Below, in pieces: positions 23,110 to 31,329 of a stretch of DNA of 39,068 bases. Location: positions 1 to 39,068 of the forward strand of contig DASYZQ010000007.1 in assembly GCA_035946175.1 (NCBI GenBank), read 5' to 3'. Within the stretch, counting starts at the first letter, position 1. Each line of letters begins with the position of its first letter. Under the pieces are notes generated by a model that worked only from the letters and a program-made list of their open reading frames with translations, made no database searches and was not told the origin of the DNA. The position numbers and the translations under genes are program-made. This stretch comes from DASYZQ01 sp035946175 (GTDB lineage Bacteria > Patescibacteriota > Saccharimonadia > Saccharimonadales > UBA4665).

Positions 23110-25182
23110 CTACAGAACTGGCGGCAAACTTACCACGGCATTGTATTCATTGAGGGAGACCTGCTGATTCGGTTGGGCTATCCAGAGACTTGGGTTGTAA
23201 TTGAACTGTTCAGCGCCATCGCTCGTCGGCGAACCAGGCACATGGTCACCAGGAGCGTTAGAAAGCGTACCATAAGTTCGCAGCAGCTCTACCCGGTTGG
23301 CGACAAAGGAACCTTTGATGGTCAGTTGGCTGTGGCTGTTGCAGGTATTATACAAAGTGGCATCAGGGAGGGTGGGTGGTCCTATGGCAGTAGCACAGGT
23401 GGCGATACAGCCACTGTCCCCAGTACCGCAATCGCCAGCTGTGAGATTGTTACGCTGGGCAATATATATACCATCAAGTTGAGTGACGGCTGGATCAATG
23501 TAAATATTGCCACTGACGATGAGTTCGAAGAGCGGGATCTGACCCGGCGTCCAGCTGCCGTTGTAGGTAATGTTGTTCTTGATGTAGACGTTCCCGTTGA
23601 CGTAGAGCTGGATGGTTGTACCTGAACCAATGGTAATGCTGCTACCAGCAATCTCTACAATCTCTAGTGGGTTGGGGTTAGTAGTAGCATCATAAGTATA
23701 GATACCATTCAAACCGCTGAGGGCTGTGGTGCCAGAACTAGGGGGAGACTGTGGCAAAGGTTGGCCCCCCTGGGGTGTAGCTGTATAGTAGTCTGGAATA
23801 CACGGCATTGGTGGAGTTTTGGCGTACCCTCCCCCATAAGTCCCACCGGACTCGTCAGCAGAAACATTACCGAAAGAGAGGCTATCTGGTGCACTGCTTG
23901 GTTGTCCGCTGGAGAATAGGTTGAGCGCACCGGTAGCGTAAGCGGCAAACTCACTGCCGGCACCATTATAGTTCGACGGTCCCTGATTCCAGGAAGTAAT
24001 TGAAGCAGTAGTATTCAGACTGCAGCTATTTGTTGTGGTATCAACTAGACCATTGCCTGCAGAGATATCTCCACCGAATACTTTGAAGTAGGGCTTAGCG
24101 GCGACTGTTACACATACCTCGACGATCGCTGGCGGGCTACCCGGCTGCGGAGTCGGCTGGGGTATAGAGAGCGAATCACAAATAGTACTGTTCACATCGC
24201 TCGATTTCACCGTGTAGTTTGTCGGTGTACCCACAGATGTGGTTGACCTCCCAGGAAGCTTGCCGCTGCTATCGCCGCAGATGAAGCTGTTGGTCCCGAC
24301 GTCATCGCCTGGACTGTTGGGCGGTGGGGTTGGGAAAACACCAGTATGGGATTTGGGATTCGGATCAAAATTCAGACATGATTCAGCCGTTGTGGTATTT
24401 TGGGTATTCTCAATAGAGTAACTAAAAATGATTTTGTCGCCGACCTCAGCACTGGTCGCATTGGCCACTCCGGCAACAGTTACGTCTACAATGGGGATAA
24501 GGTTATAGCTCACAATCGGTGGCGGCGGTAGCCCGCTAGAGTCCCCAATCGGGTTACCGCAGTCCCTCTTCAATTCATAAAGAAGGTGGTGATTCGTATC
24601 CCAAAACTTAATAAATTCGACGCCGTTCTCTGGGCACGGCGGGAGACTGCTACGAGTTTCCGTATAGAATGCATCATCATTATGCCCCCCCTGCTTATAA
24701 CTATTTATATCCCCGCAGGCTAAGGTGCCCGTCACATCCCACTCAACAAGACCGCTCGGCCCAGTCGTTACCCCCGGTCTAGGACTTGCTGTATCAAAGG
24801 CGTTAACCTCGGCCTCCCATTGGTTCAATTGCGCTGTGGTAGGGACACGACTAGCGGGTATTTGATTCGATCCTCCGTTATAACCAAGCATGGTAAAGAT
24901 AATAAACTCGGCACCGGTCTTGTCTTGCCCTCCTCCACTGAGATCGCCCTTAATAAAATTAATAAAGCTCGTGGCATCCCTAACTCGATTCGGGAAGCCC
25001 GGCGGGCTAAGGACATTGCCACCCATATTGTCGCCTTGGTCATCGAAATAACCACAAAACTGAGCCCGGCCATACGCTAAGGCACGTCCGCCACAAGCCA
25101 ATGCAGTATGAGTACTCGCTGCGACCGTTACGCCCAAAGTGGCAAGTCCGATAATGGTGCCTAATAGCAGCCTGCCTCTCAT
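23110..25182 (-). CDS. Large Cys-rich exported protein of the pilus cluster
   Basis: A 690-aa protein with a Sec signal ending near TALA (about 30). A Gly/Pro-rich N-terminal domain is followed by a DUF11-like region (EVGDKIIFSYSIENTQN) and the motif PYFKVFGGDISAGNG, which I associate with CPR surface proteins. The C-terminus has beta-solenoid-like stretches (QLYVNGNVYIKNNITY, FELIVSGNIYIDP). About fifteen Cys suggest disulfides. It has no obvious membrane anchor. The ATG overlaps the upstream TPR-like gene by 4 nt, and pilM follows. I infer a pilus-associated or surface adhesin; the sequence does not prove this. Confidence 0.65.
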   Translation of the reverse strand: MRGRLLLGTIIGLATLGVTVAASTHTALACGGRALAYGRAQFCGYFDDQGDNMGGNVLSPPGFPNRVRDATSFINFIKGDLSGGGQDKTGAEFIIFTMLGYNGGSNQIPASRVPTTAQLNQWEAEVNAFDTASPRPGVTTGPSGLVEWDVTGTLACGDINSYKQGGHNDDAFYTETRSSLPPCPENGVEFIKFWDTNHHLLYELKRDCGNPIGDSSGLPPPPIVSYNLIPIVDVTVAGVANATSAEVGDKIIFSYSIENTQNTTTAESCLNFDPNPKSHTGVFPTPPPNSPGDDVGTNSFICGDSSGKLPGRSTTSVGTPTNYTVKSSDVNSTICDSLSIPQPTPQPGSPPAIVEVCVTVAAKPYFKVFGGDISAGNGLVDTTTNSCSLNTTASITSWNQGPSNYNGAGSEFAAYATGALNLFSSGQPSSAPDSLSFGNVSADESGGTYGGGYAKTPPMPCIPDYYTATPQGGQPLPQSPPSSGTTALSGLNGIYTYDATTNPNPLEIVEIAGSSITIGSGTTIQLYVNGNVYIKNNITYNGSWTPGQIPLFELIVSGNIYIDPAVTQLDGIYIAQRNNLTAGDCGTGDSGCIATCATAIGPPTLPDATLYNTCNSHSQLTIKGSFVANRVELLRTYGTLSNAPGDHVPGSPTSDGAEQFNYNPSLWIAQPNQQVSLNEYNAVVSLPPVL

Positions 25183-25745
25183 TTACTACTGTCCTCCAGG
25201 CCCTGTAGGTTAGCCTGAGCACCCGCTATCTGCCCACTGATGTTCGTACGGAGCGTCGGATTAGTAGTATGTTGCAATTGAGATTGCAGATATTGTATGC
25301 CGAGGTGATATTGAGCTGCCGCTGCATTCATATCGCCTGCTCGGTAGTAAATACTTGCAAGAAGCAGTGCATCTGCAGGCTCCGTACCCGGATCAAGCTG
25401 GTGCTTCAGTGTGTAGTAGTGAATAGCAGTGAGGTATGCTCCATTATTCGCTTCTGCAGTGGCAAGCATATCATAGAGGGTAACTTTCTGTGATCGAGTA
25501 TGAGCATCACTCACAACACTGAGTAATAAAGCAACGGGCGCCCCGGTCTGGTCGCTATTATTGATCTCGCTGTTGGCCTTTTGCAGTGCAATGTTCAGCT
25601 GCTTGGTTTGTTCCGAATGGTTCCATGCATAGACGCTAACGACCACAATAGCCATGATGGCAATTATTATACAAGCAATACCCAGTGGTCGCTTTATAAG
25701 GTACCACCGGCTAGTAGTAGCAACGACCGGTTTAGAATCATCCAT
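25179..25745 (-). CDS. Membrane-anchored TPR-like protein, first pilus gene
   Basis: One N-terminal membrane helix (LGIACIIIAIMAIVVVSVYAW) is followed by helical repeats: MLATAEANNGAYLTAIHYYTLKHQLDP and ALLLASIYYRAGDMNAAAAQYHLGI have the TPR pattern. 188 aa. TPR proteins in pilus systems (PilF/PilW pilotins) help assemble secretins, but no secretin exists here, so it may instead scaffold the exported protein it is coupled to (inference). A promoter lies at 25759-25787. Confidence 0.65.
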   Translation of the reverse strand: MDDSKPVVATTSRWYLIKRPLGIACIIIAIMAIVVVSVYAWNHSEQTKQLNIALQKANSEINNSDQTGAPVALLLSVVSDAHTRSQKVTLYDMLATAEANNGAYLTAIHYYTLKHQLDPGTEPADALLLASIYYRAGDMNAAAAQYHLGIQYLQSQLQHTTNPTLRTNISGQIAGAQANLQGLEDSSK

Positions 25746-25758
25746 AGCAATTACATTT

Positions 25759-25787
25759 ATAGTAAACCATAAACGAATTCGTGTTAA
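25759..25787 (-). promoter_or_regulatory. Main promoter of the pilus cluster
   Basis: TTAACA (25782-25787), a 17-bp spacer and TACTAT (25759-25764). 13 nt separate the -10 from the ATG, so the leader is about 7 nt and has no Shine-Dalgarno. Confidence 0.55.
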
Positions 25788-25848
25788 GGCCGACTAGGTT
25801 CGAAAGGTTCGACATAGCCCTGTTAGGGAGTAGGCCTGATTTCTAACC

Positions 25849-27285
25849 CTAGGCCATCATATCGGGCTTCATTTCAGCTTTCCGGTTTTTAATGACAAGT
25901 AGCGCCAATACTGCAGCCCCCAAGCCAAATCCGATGGCTGTGTAAAAACCAGCCCGAAAACCATGGACTGTCGCCGCAATAGCTGTTAGCCGCGTAATCG
26001 GATGAGCGTGGTGCAGATAATGAGTCGTACTCGATGAGGCAATGGCACTTAAAACAGCCAGGCCAAGCGAGCCCCCAACCTGCTGTGCAGTATTAACCAA
26101 ACCCGAAGCCAGGCCAGATAAGTGACCGGCCACACCACTGGTAGCCGCCACAAGGACACTGACAAAGGTTAGCCCTAAACCTAGGCCCATGACAATAAAA
26201 CCGGGAAGAATATGCGTTGCGTAGTTGCTGTGCACCGACAAATGAGCAAGCAGGAAAAGGCCTATGCCAGCAATAAACGGTCCAATTATAAGTAGCGGTT
26301 TGAAGCCGATCCGTTTCATCAGCCGCGGTGCATTTGTAGCACTAAGCGCCACGGCAAAGGGTATAGGAAGGAAGCTAAAACCGGTCCGCACTGGTGAGTA
26401 ACCCAGGATATTCTGCACATAGAGTGTCGTGAAGAAGAAGACCGAAAAGAGTGATGCAGCAATGAGCAATTGTATGGTATTGGCTCCTGAGACGTTGCGG
26501 ATGCGGAAAATCGACAACGGCATGAGCGGTTTTTTAGTGCGTGCTTCATTAATGATGAAGCCTATGAGCAGCATAGTGCTCATAGCAAAGTATACTAACA
26601 CGCGGTGCGATAACCAACCGTCAGTCGGCGCCTTGGTTAGACCATATACCAGTAGCATCAGCCCGCTCGTTACCAAAACCGCACCGGGTAGATCCAGCGA
26701 AGTCTGTTTTTCTTCGGATTCGTGCTTCGTCAGCAATTGCCAGGCACCGAGTACCACAAAAAGTCCAACCGGTACGTTCACAAAGAAGTTCCAACGCCAG
26801 CCCAGGTACTGCGTGATGATACCGCCAAGCAGCACACCAACCGCCGCGCCACCGGAGGCAACCGCTCCCCAGACAGATAGCGCCAGATTACGCTCATGTC
26901 CCTCTTTATACGTGACCAGCACGATTGATAATGCTGCTGGCGACATAAAGGCACCAGCCAAGCCCTGCAGTGCCCTCAAGCCAATAAGCATCCCCCCTGA
27001 TTGGGACAACCCATCTGCCAAAGAGGCGAGCGCAAACATACTCACGCCGACCAGAAATACCCGGCGGCGGCCGAAGAAATCCGCTGCCCGGCCGCCGAGC
27101 AGTAGGAAACCGCCAAATGCCAATGTATAGGCAGTTATAACCCATTGTAGGTTGGTCTGACTCAGATGAAACGCCCGTTGCACGGTTGGCAGCATAACGT
27201 TGACGATCGATATATCCAACACCACCATAAACTGTGCGAGCGCGAGGAGCACTAAGATAATCCAATGGTTCGTTTCTTTTCTCAT
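25849..27285 (-). CDS. DHA2-family MFS multidrug exporter
   Basis: Proton-driven drug efflux pump in the cytoplasmic membrane. FMVVLDISIVNVMLPTVQ is the helix-1 motif D of the 14-helix DHA2 group, GGRAADFFGRRRVFLVG is motif A, and GLASGLVNTAQQVGGSLGLA is the late conserved helix. 478 aa with about 14 hydrophobic segments, as in EmrB/QacA. It is divergent from a MarR regulator with inverted repeats between them. CATTAT ends 6 nt before the ATG, a possible leaderless start with a weak -35. Confidence 0.9.
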   Translation of the reverse strand: MRKETNHWIILVLLALAQFMVVLDISIVNVMLPTVQRAFHLSQTNLQWVITAYTLAFGGFLLLGGRAADFFGRRRVFLVGVSMFALASLADGLSQSGGMLIGLRALQGLAGAFMSPAALSIVLVTYKEGHERNLALSVWGAVASGGAAVGVLLGGIITQYLGWRWNFFVNVPVGLFVVLGAWQLLTKHESEEKQTSLDLPGAVLVTSGLMLLVYGLTKAPTDGWLSHRVLVYFAMSTMLLIGFIINEARTKKPLMPLSIFRIRNVSGANTIQLLIAASLFSVFFFTTLYVQNILGYSPVRTGFSFLPIPFAVALSATNAPRLMKRIGFKPLLIIGPFIAGIGLFLLAHLSVHSNYATHILPGFIVMGLGLGLTFVSVLVAATSGVAGHLSGLASGLVNTAQQVGGSLGLAVLSAIASSSTTHYLHHAHPITRLTAIAATVHGFRAGFYTAIGFGLGAAVLALLVIKNRKAEMKPDMMA

Positions 27286-27291
27286 ATCCAG

Positions 27292-27399
27292 ATAATGTTC
27301 CCTATTGTTATTGTGTGCTTGTATTTTTACGTCTATCTACATAAAATGTAGTTGCAAAATAAAATTGTACTCGTCAATAGTTGACGATGTCAACATTAT
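27292..27399. promoter_or_regulatory. MarR/MFS divergent control region with three inverted repeats
   Basis: Perfect 6-3-6 inverted repeats: CTACAT-AAA-ATGTAG (27337-27351), CGTCAA-TAG-TTGACG (27372-27386) and GTTGAC-GAT-GTCAAC (27380-27394); the last two overlap. CATTAT boxes lie 6 nt before both start codons (27292-27297 minus and 27394-27399 plus). The overlapping pair abuts the regulator's -10, fitting MarR autorepression. Confidence 0.65.
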
Positions 27400-27405
27400 A
27401 CAGTC

Positions 27406-27813
27406 ATGATTCGTGATTCTAAGCAGCGCTATATACAGCTTCTCGATTTCTTGCTCGCTCAGAAGCGGGTCTTACTTGATACTGGCCTAGCTTACGACCT
27501 CACACTGGCACAGGCCATTACCCTACTTTTACTGGAAAAACCGCAGCCAATGCACTTTGTGGCCACAAGGATAAGCTGTGATGCATCAAATGTTACCGGT
27601 ATCGTAGATAGTTTGGAGCGCAAGAATCTGGTCCAGCGTATCGACAGCCCCGCTGATCGCCGCATCCGCCTACTTAAATTACAGCCAAAGGGTACGCAGC
27701 TGCGTAAGCTACTCCTGGGAGAGTTGAGTCGTAATCTAGACAGTTTGCTCAACAACCTAGTAGATACTGAACAGGAGGAGTTTTTTCAGCTCCTCAAAAA
27801 TATAGCATCATAG
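27406..27813 (+). CDS. MarR-family transcriptional regulator
   Basis: A 135-aa winged-helix protein: ALTLAQAITLLLLEKPQP and FVATRISCDASNVTGIVDSLERKNLVQRI form the recognition region, and DSPADRRIRLLKLQPKG is the wing, the MarR signature DxRD-like motif. The ends supply the dimer helices. MarR proteins repress efflux genes and release on binding phenolic or drug ligands. It is divergent from the MFS pump and convergent with the ABC exporter, so it probably controls at least the pump and itself. No Shine-Dalgarno. Confidence 0.88.
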   Translation: MIRDSKQRYIQLLDFLLAQKRVLLDTGLAYDLTLAQAITLLLLEKPQPMHFVATRISCDASNVTGIVDSLERKNLVQRIDSPADRRIRLLKLQPKGTQLRKLLLGELSRNLDSLLNNLVDTEQEEFFQLLKNIAS

Positions 27814-27829
27814 ATCATTAAGCATACTC

Positions 27830-28609
27830 TTATGTAGCACGGCGTTTGTACTGGTACATAGCCAGCGGTACAAATACGATCAACAGACACACTGACCAGA
27901 TAATGATCTTCCAAACTGCCCCATGTTCGTTAACGCCAAGTGCCAGCTGGCGGGCGGCATTGGCCATGAAGGTGATCGGCTGGTTGCGTACAAAGTCCTG
28001 TAGCCAATGTGGCATAGTCTGTATTGGCACGAAGACGGCACTGGCGAATGTCAACGGGAATATGAAGACGAAGCTGGCGAGCTGAGCGGTTTCCGAATCT
28101 TTGGCAATCATTCCGACAAAGGCAAATATCCAAGAAAGTGCCAAGCCGAACAATATCGCTAGCGCTGCCATTCCGATTGCCGAACCAATACCGTGGTGAA
28201 AACGAAAGCCCAGCAGACCTCCGACGATCAGCATGATGACAATCACGACTGCATTACGGACCGCATCGGATAGCGTCCGCCCGGCAACAACCGCCAGTCG
28301 GCTCATAGGAAGTGAGCGCAAACGGTCAATAATGCCCTTACTCATGTCGTCCGCTAGACCGATGCCGGTTTGCACACCGCCGAACATGACCATGTTGACC
28401 ATGATACCCGGTAACAGATAGTCGATATACTTATTACCCGGTACCTGCACCGTGTGGCCCAAAGCACCGCCGAAGACATAGTTGAAAAGCAGCAAAAACA
28501 TAATCGGCTGTACTGATGAAAAGAATATGAGCTGAGGCAGCCGGACATACCGCCGCAGATTTCGCACGGTCATAATCCAAGTATCACGAAGAGTTTGTAG
28601 TAGGCTCAT
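27830..28609 (-). CDS. ABC-2 type permease (DrrB-like)
   Basis: 259 aa with six hydrophobic segments. VQPIMFLLLFNYVFGGALG and NMVMFGGVQTGIGLADDMSKGIIDRLRSLPM are the characteristic DrrB/NodJ-type motifs. With the ATPase it would export drugs or a lipid-linked compound. Its start overlaps the stop of the ATPase gene by 4 nt. Confidence 0.88.
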   Translation of the reverse strand: MSLLQTLRDTWIMTVRNLRRYVRLPQLIFFSSVQPIMFLLLFNYVFGGALGHTVQVPGNKYIDYLLPGIMVNMVMFGGVQTGIGLADDMSKGIIDRLRSLPMSRLAVVAGRTLSDAVRNAVVIVIMLIVGGLLGFRFHHGIGSAIGMAALAILFGLALSWIFAFVGMIAKDSETAQLASFVFIFPLTFASAVFVPIQTMPHWLQDFVRNQPITFMANAARQLALGVNEHGAVWKIIIWSVCLLIVFVPLAMYQYKRRAT

Positions 28610-29595
28610 CGACTTCCTCTTTTCCCTTGTGCCTTCGCATTTTTGATGTTTACAGGGCGGGTCTTTTGGCCAGTAAGCTCTAGGAACACGTCGTCGAGCG
28701 AGGGGCGATGGAGTGATAACGATCCAACCCTGATTTTGGCATCGTTCAAGGCTTGTACAATAGCCATCAGTTTCTTGGAGCCGTCGGTGACCGGCACATG
28801 TATGGTTGCAGTCGTTTCATCAAAGTCAGCAGGCCGTTTAGCGAACTTCCCAATTGCCTGAAGTGCCCCTTCATGCTGAGCTACTTTTTCGAGCTGCAAT
28901 TCTATAATATCTCCACCAAGACGGGCCTTTAGCTGGTCGCTCGTGCCTTCGGCGATAACCTTTCCTTCATTGACTACCGCAATCTGAGCGGCCAGCTCGT
29001 CGGCTTCTTCCAAGTATTGTGTAGTTAGCAGGATTGACGTGCCGCTTACGACAAGTTCTCTAACAATGGCCCAGATGTCTTTGCGAGAATTTGGATCAAG
29101 TCCAGTTGTTGGCTCATCAAGAAAGAGGATTTTTGGTTGGCCTACCAGACTGGCCCCGAGATCTAAACGGCGGCGCATCCCACCTGAATAGGTCTTCACC
29201 TGCCGGTCGGCGGCCTCAACTAAACCAAGCCGTTCAATCAGGTCATGTGACCGTTTTCTGGCTTCACGACGTTTGAGGCCATACAACAGACCGGTCATAT
29301 ATACGTTCTCGTAACCCGTTTGGAATTCGTCTACTGCAGCATACTGGCCTGCTAGCCCAATAATTTCCCGAACCTTTTCTGGCTCTTGGGTCGTATCCAG
29401 ACCGTGCACCTTGGCAGTGCCGCTCGTCGGATCAAGCAAGGTGCTTAGTATCCTGACAATTGTCGTTTTGCCGGCGCCGTTGGGGCCAAGCAGCCCAAAA
29501 ACGGTTCCCTCTTCAGCGGCCAGGCTCACCCCATCCAGCGCGTGAACGTTGCCAAAATGTTTGACCAGGTTCCGAACCTCAAAAGCTTTTGCCAT
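28606..29595 (-). CDS. ABC exporter ATPase (DrrA-like)
   Basis: Walker A GPNGAGKTT, signature YSGGMRRRLDLGASL, Walker B ILFLDEPTTGLDP and the C-terminal LHRPSLDDVFLELTG motif of the DrrA (daunorubicin resistance) group. 329 aa is typical. It forms a dimer that drives the DrrB-like permease. Upstream, TATACA offers a -10 and GCAGGG a ribosome site, though both are imperfect. It is placed near the MFS pump and MarR gene as part of a drug-export neighbourhood. Confidence 0.92.
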   Translation of the reverse strand: MAKAFEVRNLVKHFGNVHALDGVSLAAEEGTVFGLLGPNGAGKTTIVRILSTLLDPTSGTAKVHGLDTTQEPEKVREIIGLAGQYAAVDEFQTGYENVYMTGLLYGLKRREARKRSHDLIERLGLVEAADRQVKTYSGGMRRRLDLGASLVGQPKILFLDEPTTGLDPNSRKDIWAIVRELVVSGTSILLTTQYLEEADELAAQIAVVNEGKVIAEGTSDQLKARLGGDIIELQLEKVAQHEGALQAIGKFAKRPADFDETTATIHVPVTDGSKKLMAIVQALNDAKIRVGSLSLHRPSLDDVFLELTGQKTRPVNIKNAKAQGKRGSR

Positions 29596-29672
29596 ATGCC
29601 CTGCCTAAAACCTTCCATGCCACTGTATACCCATTTATGATTTGGATCAAAATCTATCAGAATAAGAAATAC

Positions 29673-30086
29673 TTAAACCCATTCTGAAAGTAATTTAGTT
29701 CGTATGAGTTCTCTTGCTACTTTTGCCAGACTGCCGTCATTGGTTATAAATAAATCGGCTTTATTCTTAATTGCCGTAATAAGATGTATAGCATCAGGGA
29801 GTCTTAGGCTACCCCCGTATTTAAACCTTAATTCTCCGGCTCGCATGCAGACGTAATTGTCACAAGCAGTAGTTGACAGATTTCTTACCTGCTCAATAAA
29901 ATTCTCTAAGTCTACCGGCTCCTTACCGGTACCGACACTGAGGACCTCGCCATAAATAAGTGATGAAGATACTGCAATATATTTTCCGCTAGCTACGTCC
30001 CTTATAAGCTGCTGGGCATGGTTGCTATGCTCTTCATGGGGAGATAGAGCAGCAATCAATACATCACTATCGAGCGCGATTAACAT
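29673..30086 (-). CDS. PIN-domain RNase, second VapC-type toxin
   Basis: IALDSDVLIAALSPHEEHSNHA carries the first PIN Asp and typical follow-up. YGEVLSV gives the Glu, and RLPDAIHLITAI and LFITNDGSLA give the last acidic residues. The start is set at 30086 (ATG TTA ATC GCG), because the PIN fold begins there and the antitoxin stops 10 nt upstream. A longer reading from 30179 would run back through the antitoxin gene. 137 aa. Confidence 0.82.
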   Translation of the reverse strand: MLIALDSDVLIAALSPHEEHSNHAQQLIRDVASGKYIAVSSSLIYGEVLSVGTGKEPVDLENFIEQVRNLSTTACDNYVCMRAGELRFKYGGSLRLPDAIHLITAIKNKADLFITNDGSLAKVARELIRTKLLSEWV

Positions 30087-30096
30087 ACAGAGCCGC

Positions 30097-30336
30097 TTAC
30101 CAATCTTGGTCTCGCATTTTATGCAATGCGCGACCTGCGTTAGCCGGAAACGCGTCACCGTACTGACCCAAGAAGTCATCTAGAGTTTTATCTTTACGGA
30201 AGACTATTTCATTCTCAGACACACGCTCAACCCTAAATCGTTGCCCTTCAGGTTTAGTTAGGCCTAACTTCCTACGAGCCATCTTAGGTATCACCACTTG
30301 ATATTTACTAGATAGAGTTACTACATTGGTTGTCAT
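30097..30336 (-). CDS. AbrB-type antitoxin, second VapB-like
   Basis: NVVTLSSKYQVVIPKMARRKLGL is the AbrB/VapB DNA-binding hairpin; the acidic C-terminus (TLDDFLGQYGDAF) should bind the toxin. The ATG at 30336 is preferred over 30354: a textbook promoter ends 6 nt before it. 79 aa. It differs clearly in sequence from the 6346-6597 antitoxin, so the two modules are not recent copies. Confidence 0.82.
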   Translation of the reverse strand: MTTNVVTLSSKYQVVIPKMARRKLGLTKPEGQRFRVERVSENEIVFRKDKTLDDFLGQYGDAFPANAGRALHKMRDQDW

Positions 30337-30342
30337 AGGTAC

Positions 30343-30400
30343 ATAATAGTTCATCGTTAAACGGAAGTCAAGCGTTATACGTTTAATATACGTTAAACGG
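30343..30400 (-). promoter_or_regulatory. Second vapBC promoter with repeated operator
   Basis: TTGACT (30366-30371), a 17-bp spacer and TATTAT (30343-30348), then 6 nt and ATG at 30336. CGTTAAACGG is repeated at 30355-30364 (inside the spacer) and 30391-30400, with related CGTTATACG (30373-30381) and CGTTTAA (30380-30386) between them. Confidence 0.78.
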
Positions 30401-30479
30401 GACTAACTCTATCCCGCCATATGATTCGGGGAGAAATGCTGATTTCACTTCAAACCTAGAGAGGTCTTAATGGTTAACT

Positions 30480-30970
30480 TCAAAGACTATCCTCTACTGC
30501 TGCCCAACTACCATCGGCCAACGGCCATAAACCGTCCAGTACCTCACCTGGCTGTAGAGCCAATTCCGTGGGCAATACAGACTCGATCGGCCGCTGGCGA
30601 GAACTCGTCGGGTCGCTGCCATTCTGCCCAGCTACATAGCATTCCTGCAGATCGCTCGCCGCGCCAGTTGCGTGCACGAAGTTTCTTACCATCCTGAAGT
30701 AAGGCACCTGGTAATGCCATAGGTACTATATCACCAGACCGCACCACCGTTGGCAATCCTGTTAATCCGGACGTGTGATCTGGGTTGCTCTGCTTCTCGG
30801 AGCAATTGGTTAAGTAGACTAGGATTACCCCTTACTAGCGCTTGCACTGCACCGCGAACTCGGCTCGTGGGTTCCGGTAATTCTTCACTCAGATAACGAT
30901 TATTTGCCCCTAGCCATTCATAAAGAGGATCATTAAACCCACATGCAGCGCATGCTCGCCACATCGGCAA
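30480..30970 (-). pseudogene. Decayed PheT/YtpR-like tRNA-binding domain gene
   Basis: Three consecutive minus-strand frames each read as protein and pass into one another. 30970-30731 (VRGAVQALVRGNPSLLNQLL) ends in a premature stop. The next frame gives VVRSGDIVPMALPGALL, then GERSAGMLCSWAE. The third gives PTELALQPGEVLDG. The middle and end match the tRNA-binding OB domain of the phenylalanyl-tRNA synthetase beta subunit (motifs ALPGA and GMLCS). Two frameshifts and loss of the catalytic part make it a remnant. The function of the first segment is not recognised. Confidence 0.6.
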
Positions 30971-31106
30971 AGGGATGAGCCTAGGATATATGGACTGTTT
31001 ATTGCTAAGCGATTACCCTGCTCATATCTTGCGCCTCCCATGGTTTATAGATATTACTGCCCTCGTCATTTATTTACAACAGAGAGGAGGTCCTGCCGGC
31101 TAGATA
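30971..31106. other. Gap with a long-range inverted repeat
   Basis: No gene supported. AACAGAGAG at 31078-31086 can pair with CTCTCTGTT at 31122-31130. The loop is long and no T-run follows. Confidence 0.3.
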
Positions 31107-31135
31107 TTACATCAGAGCCATCTCTCTGTTAGAAT
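31107..31135 (+). promoter_or_regulatory. Promoter ending 6 nt before an ATG at 31142
   Basis: TTACAT (31107-31112), a 17-bp spacer and TAGAAT (31130-31135), then TGTGTC and ATG. Confidence 0.45.
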
Positions 31136-31141
31136 TGTGTC

Positions 31142-31290
31142 ATGACTTCTTCTGTTCAATGCGGTATCGTGAGCTCGCTACTCTACAATTCAACTTCTCC
31201 TTTAACATGCCGCCATTAGACAAAAGAACACGCGGTTATCTACCAAAATACATAAAAGAGCTTCAAACTAGTGTCGGCGGTGAGTGGTGA
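31142..31290 (+). pseudogene. Small broken gene
   Basis: A leaderless-type promoter leads to ATG at 31142, but that frame stops after 25 codons. The frame starting at ATG 31159 reads on to 31290 with protein-like sequence (PLDKRTRGYLPKYIKELQ). A single frameshift between them would join promoter, start and this tail into a peptide of about 49 aa. No family recognised. It may be the end of an eroded gene. Confidence 0.35.
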
Positions 31291-31293
31291 CAG

Positions 31294-31323
31294 TTGACGT
31301 ATGGGATTACAGCGGCCGATAAT
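31294..31323 (+). promoter_or_regulatory. Promoter with leaderless start at 31330
   Basis: TTGACG (31294-31299), an 18-bp spacer and GATAAT (31318-31323), then TAAGAT and the ATG. No Shine-Dalgarno. Confidence 0.7.
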
Positions 31324-31329
31324 TAAGAT

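Noticed and set aside
25797..25812. GGTTCGA direct repeat resembling tRNA T-loops or an att core
   Set aside because: No tRNA arms around it and no matching copy near either end of the accessory region was noticed.
31078..31130. Possible T-box or synthetase leader for the decayed PheT-like gene
   Set aside because: Only one long-range stem is visible, with no specifier loop or T-box sequence, and the pairing is weak.
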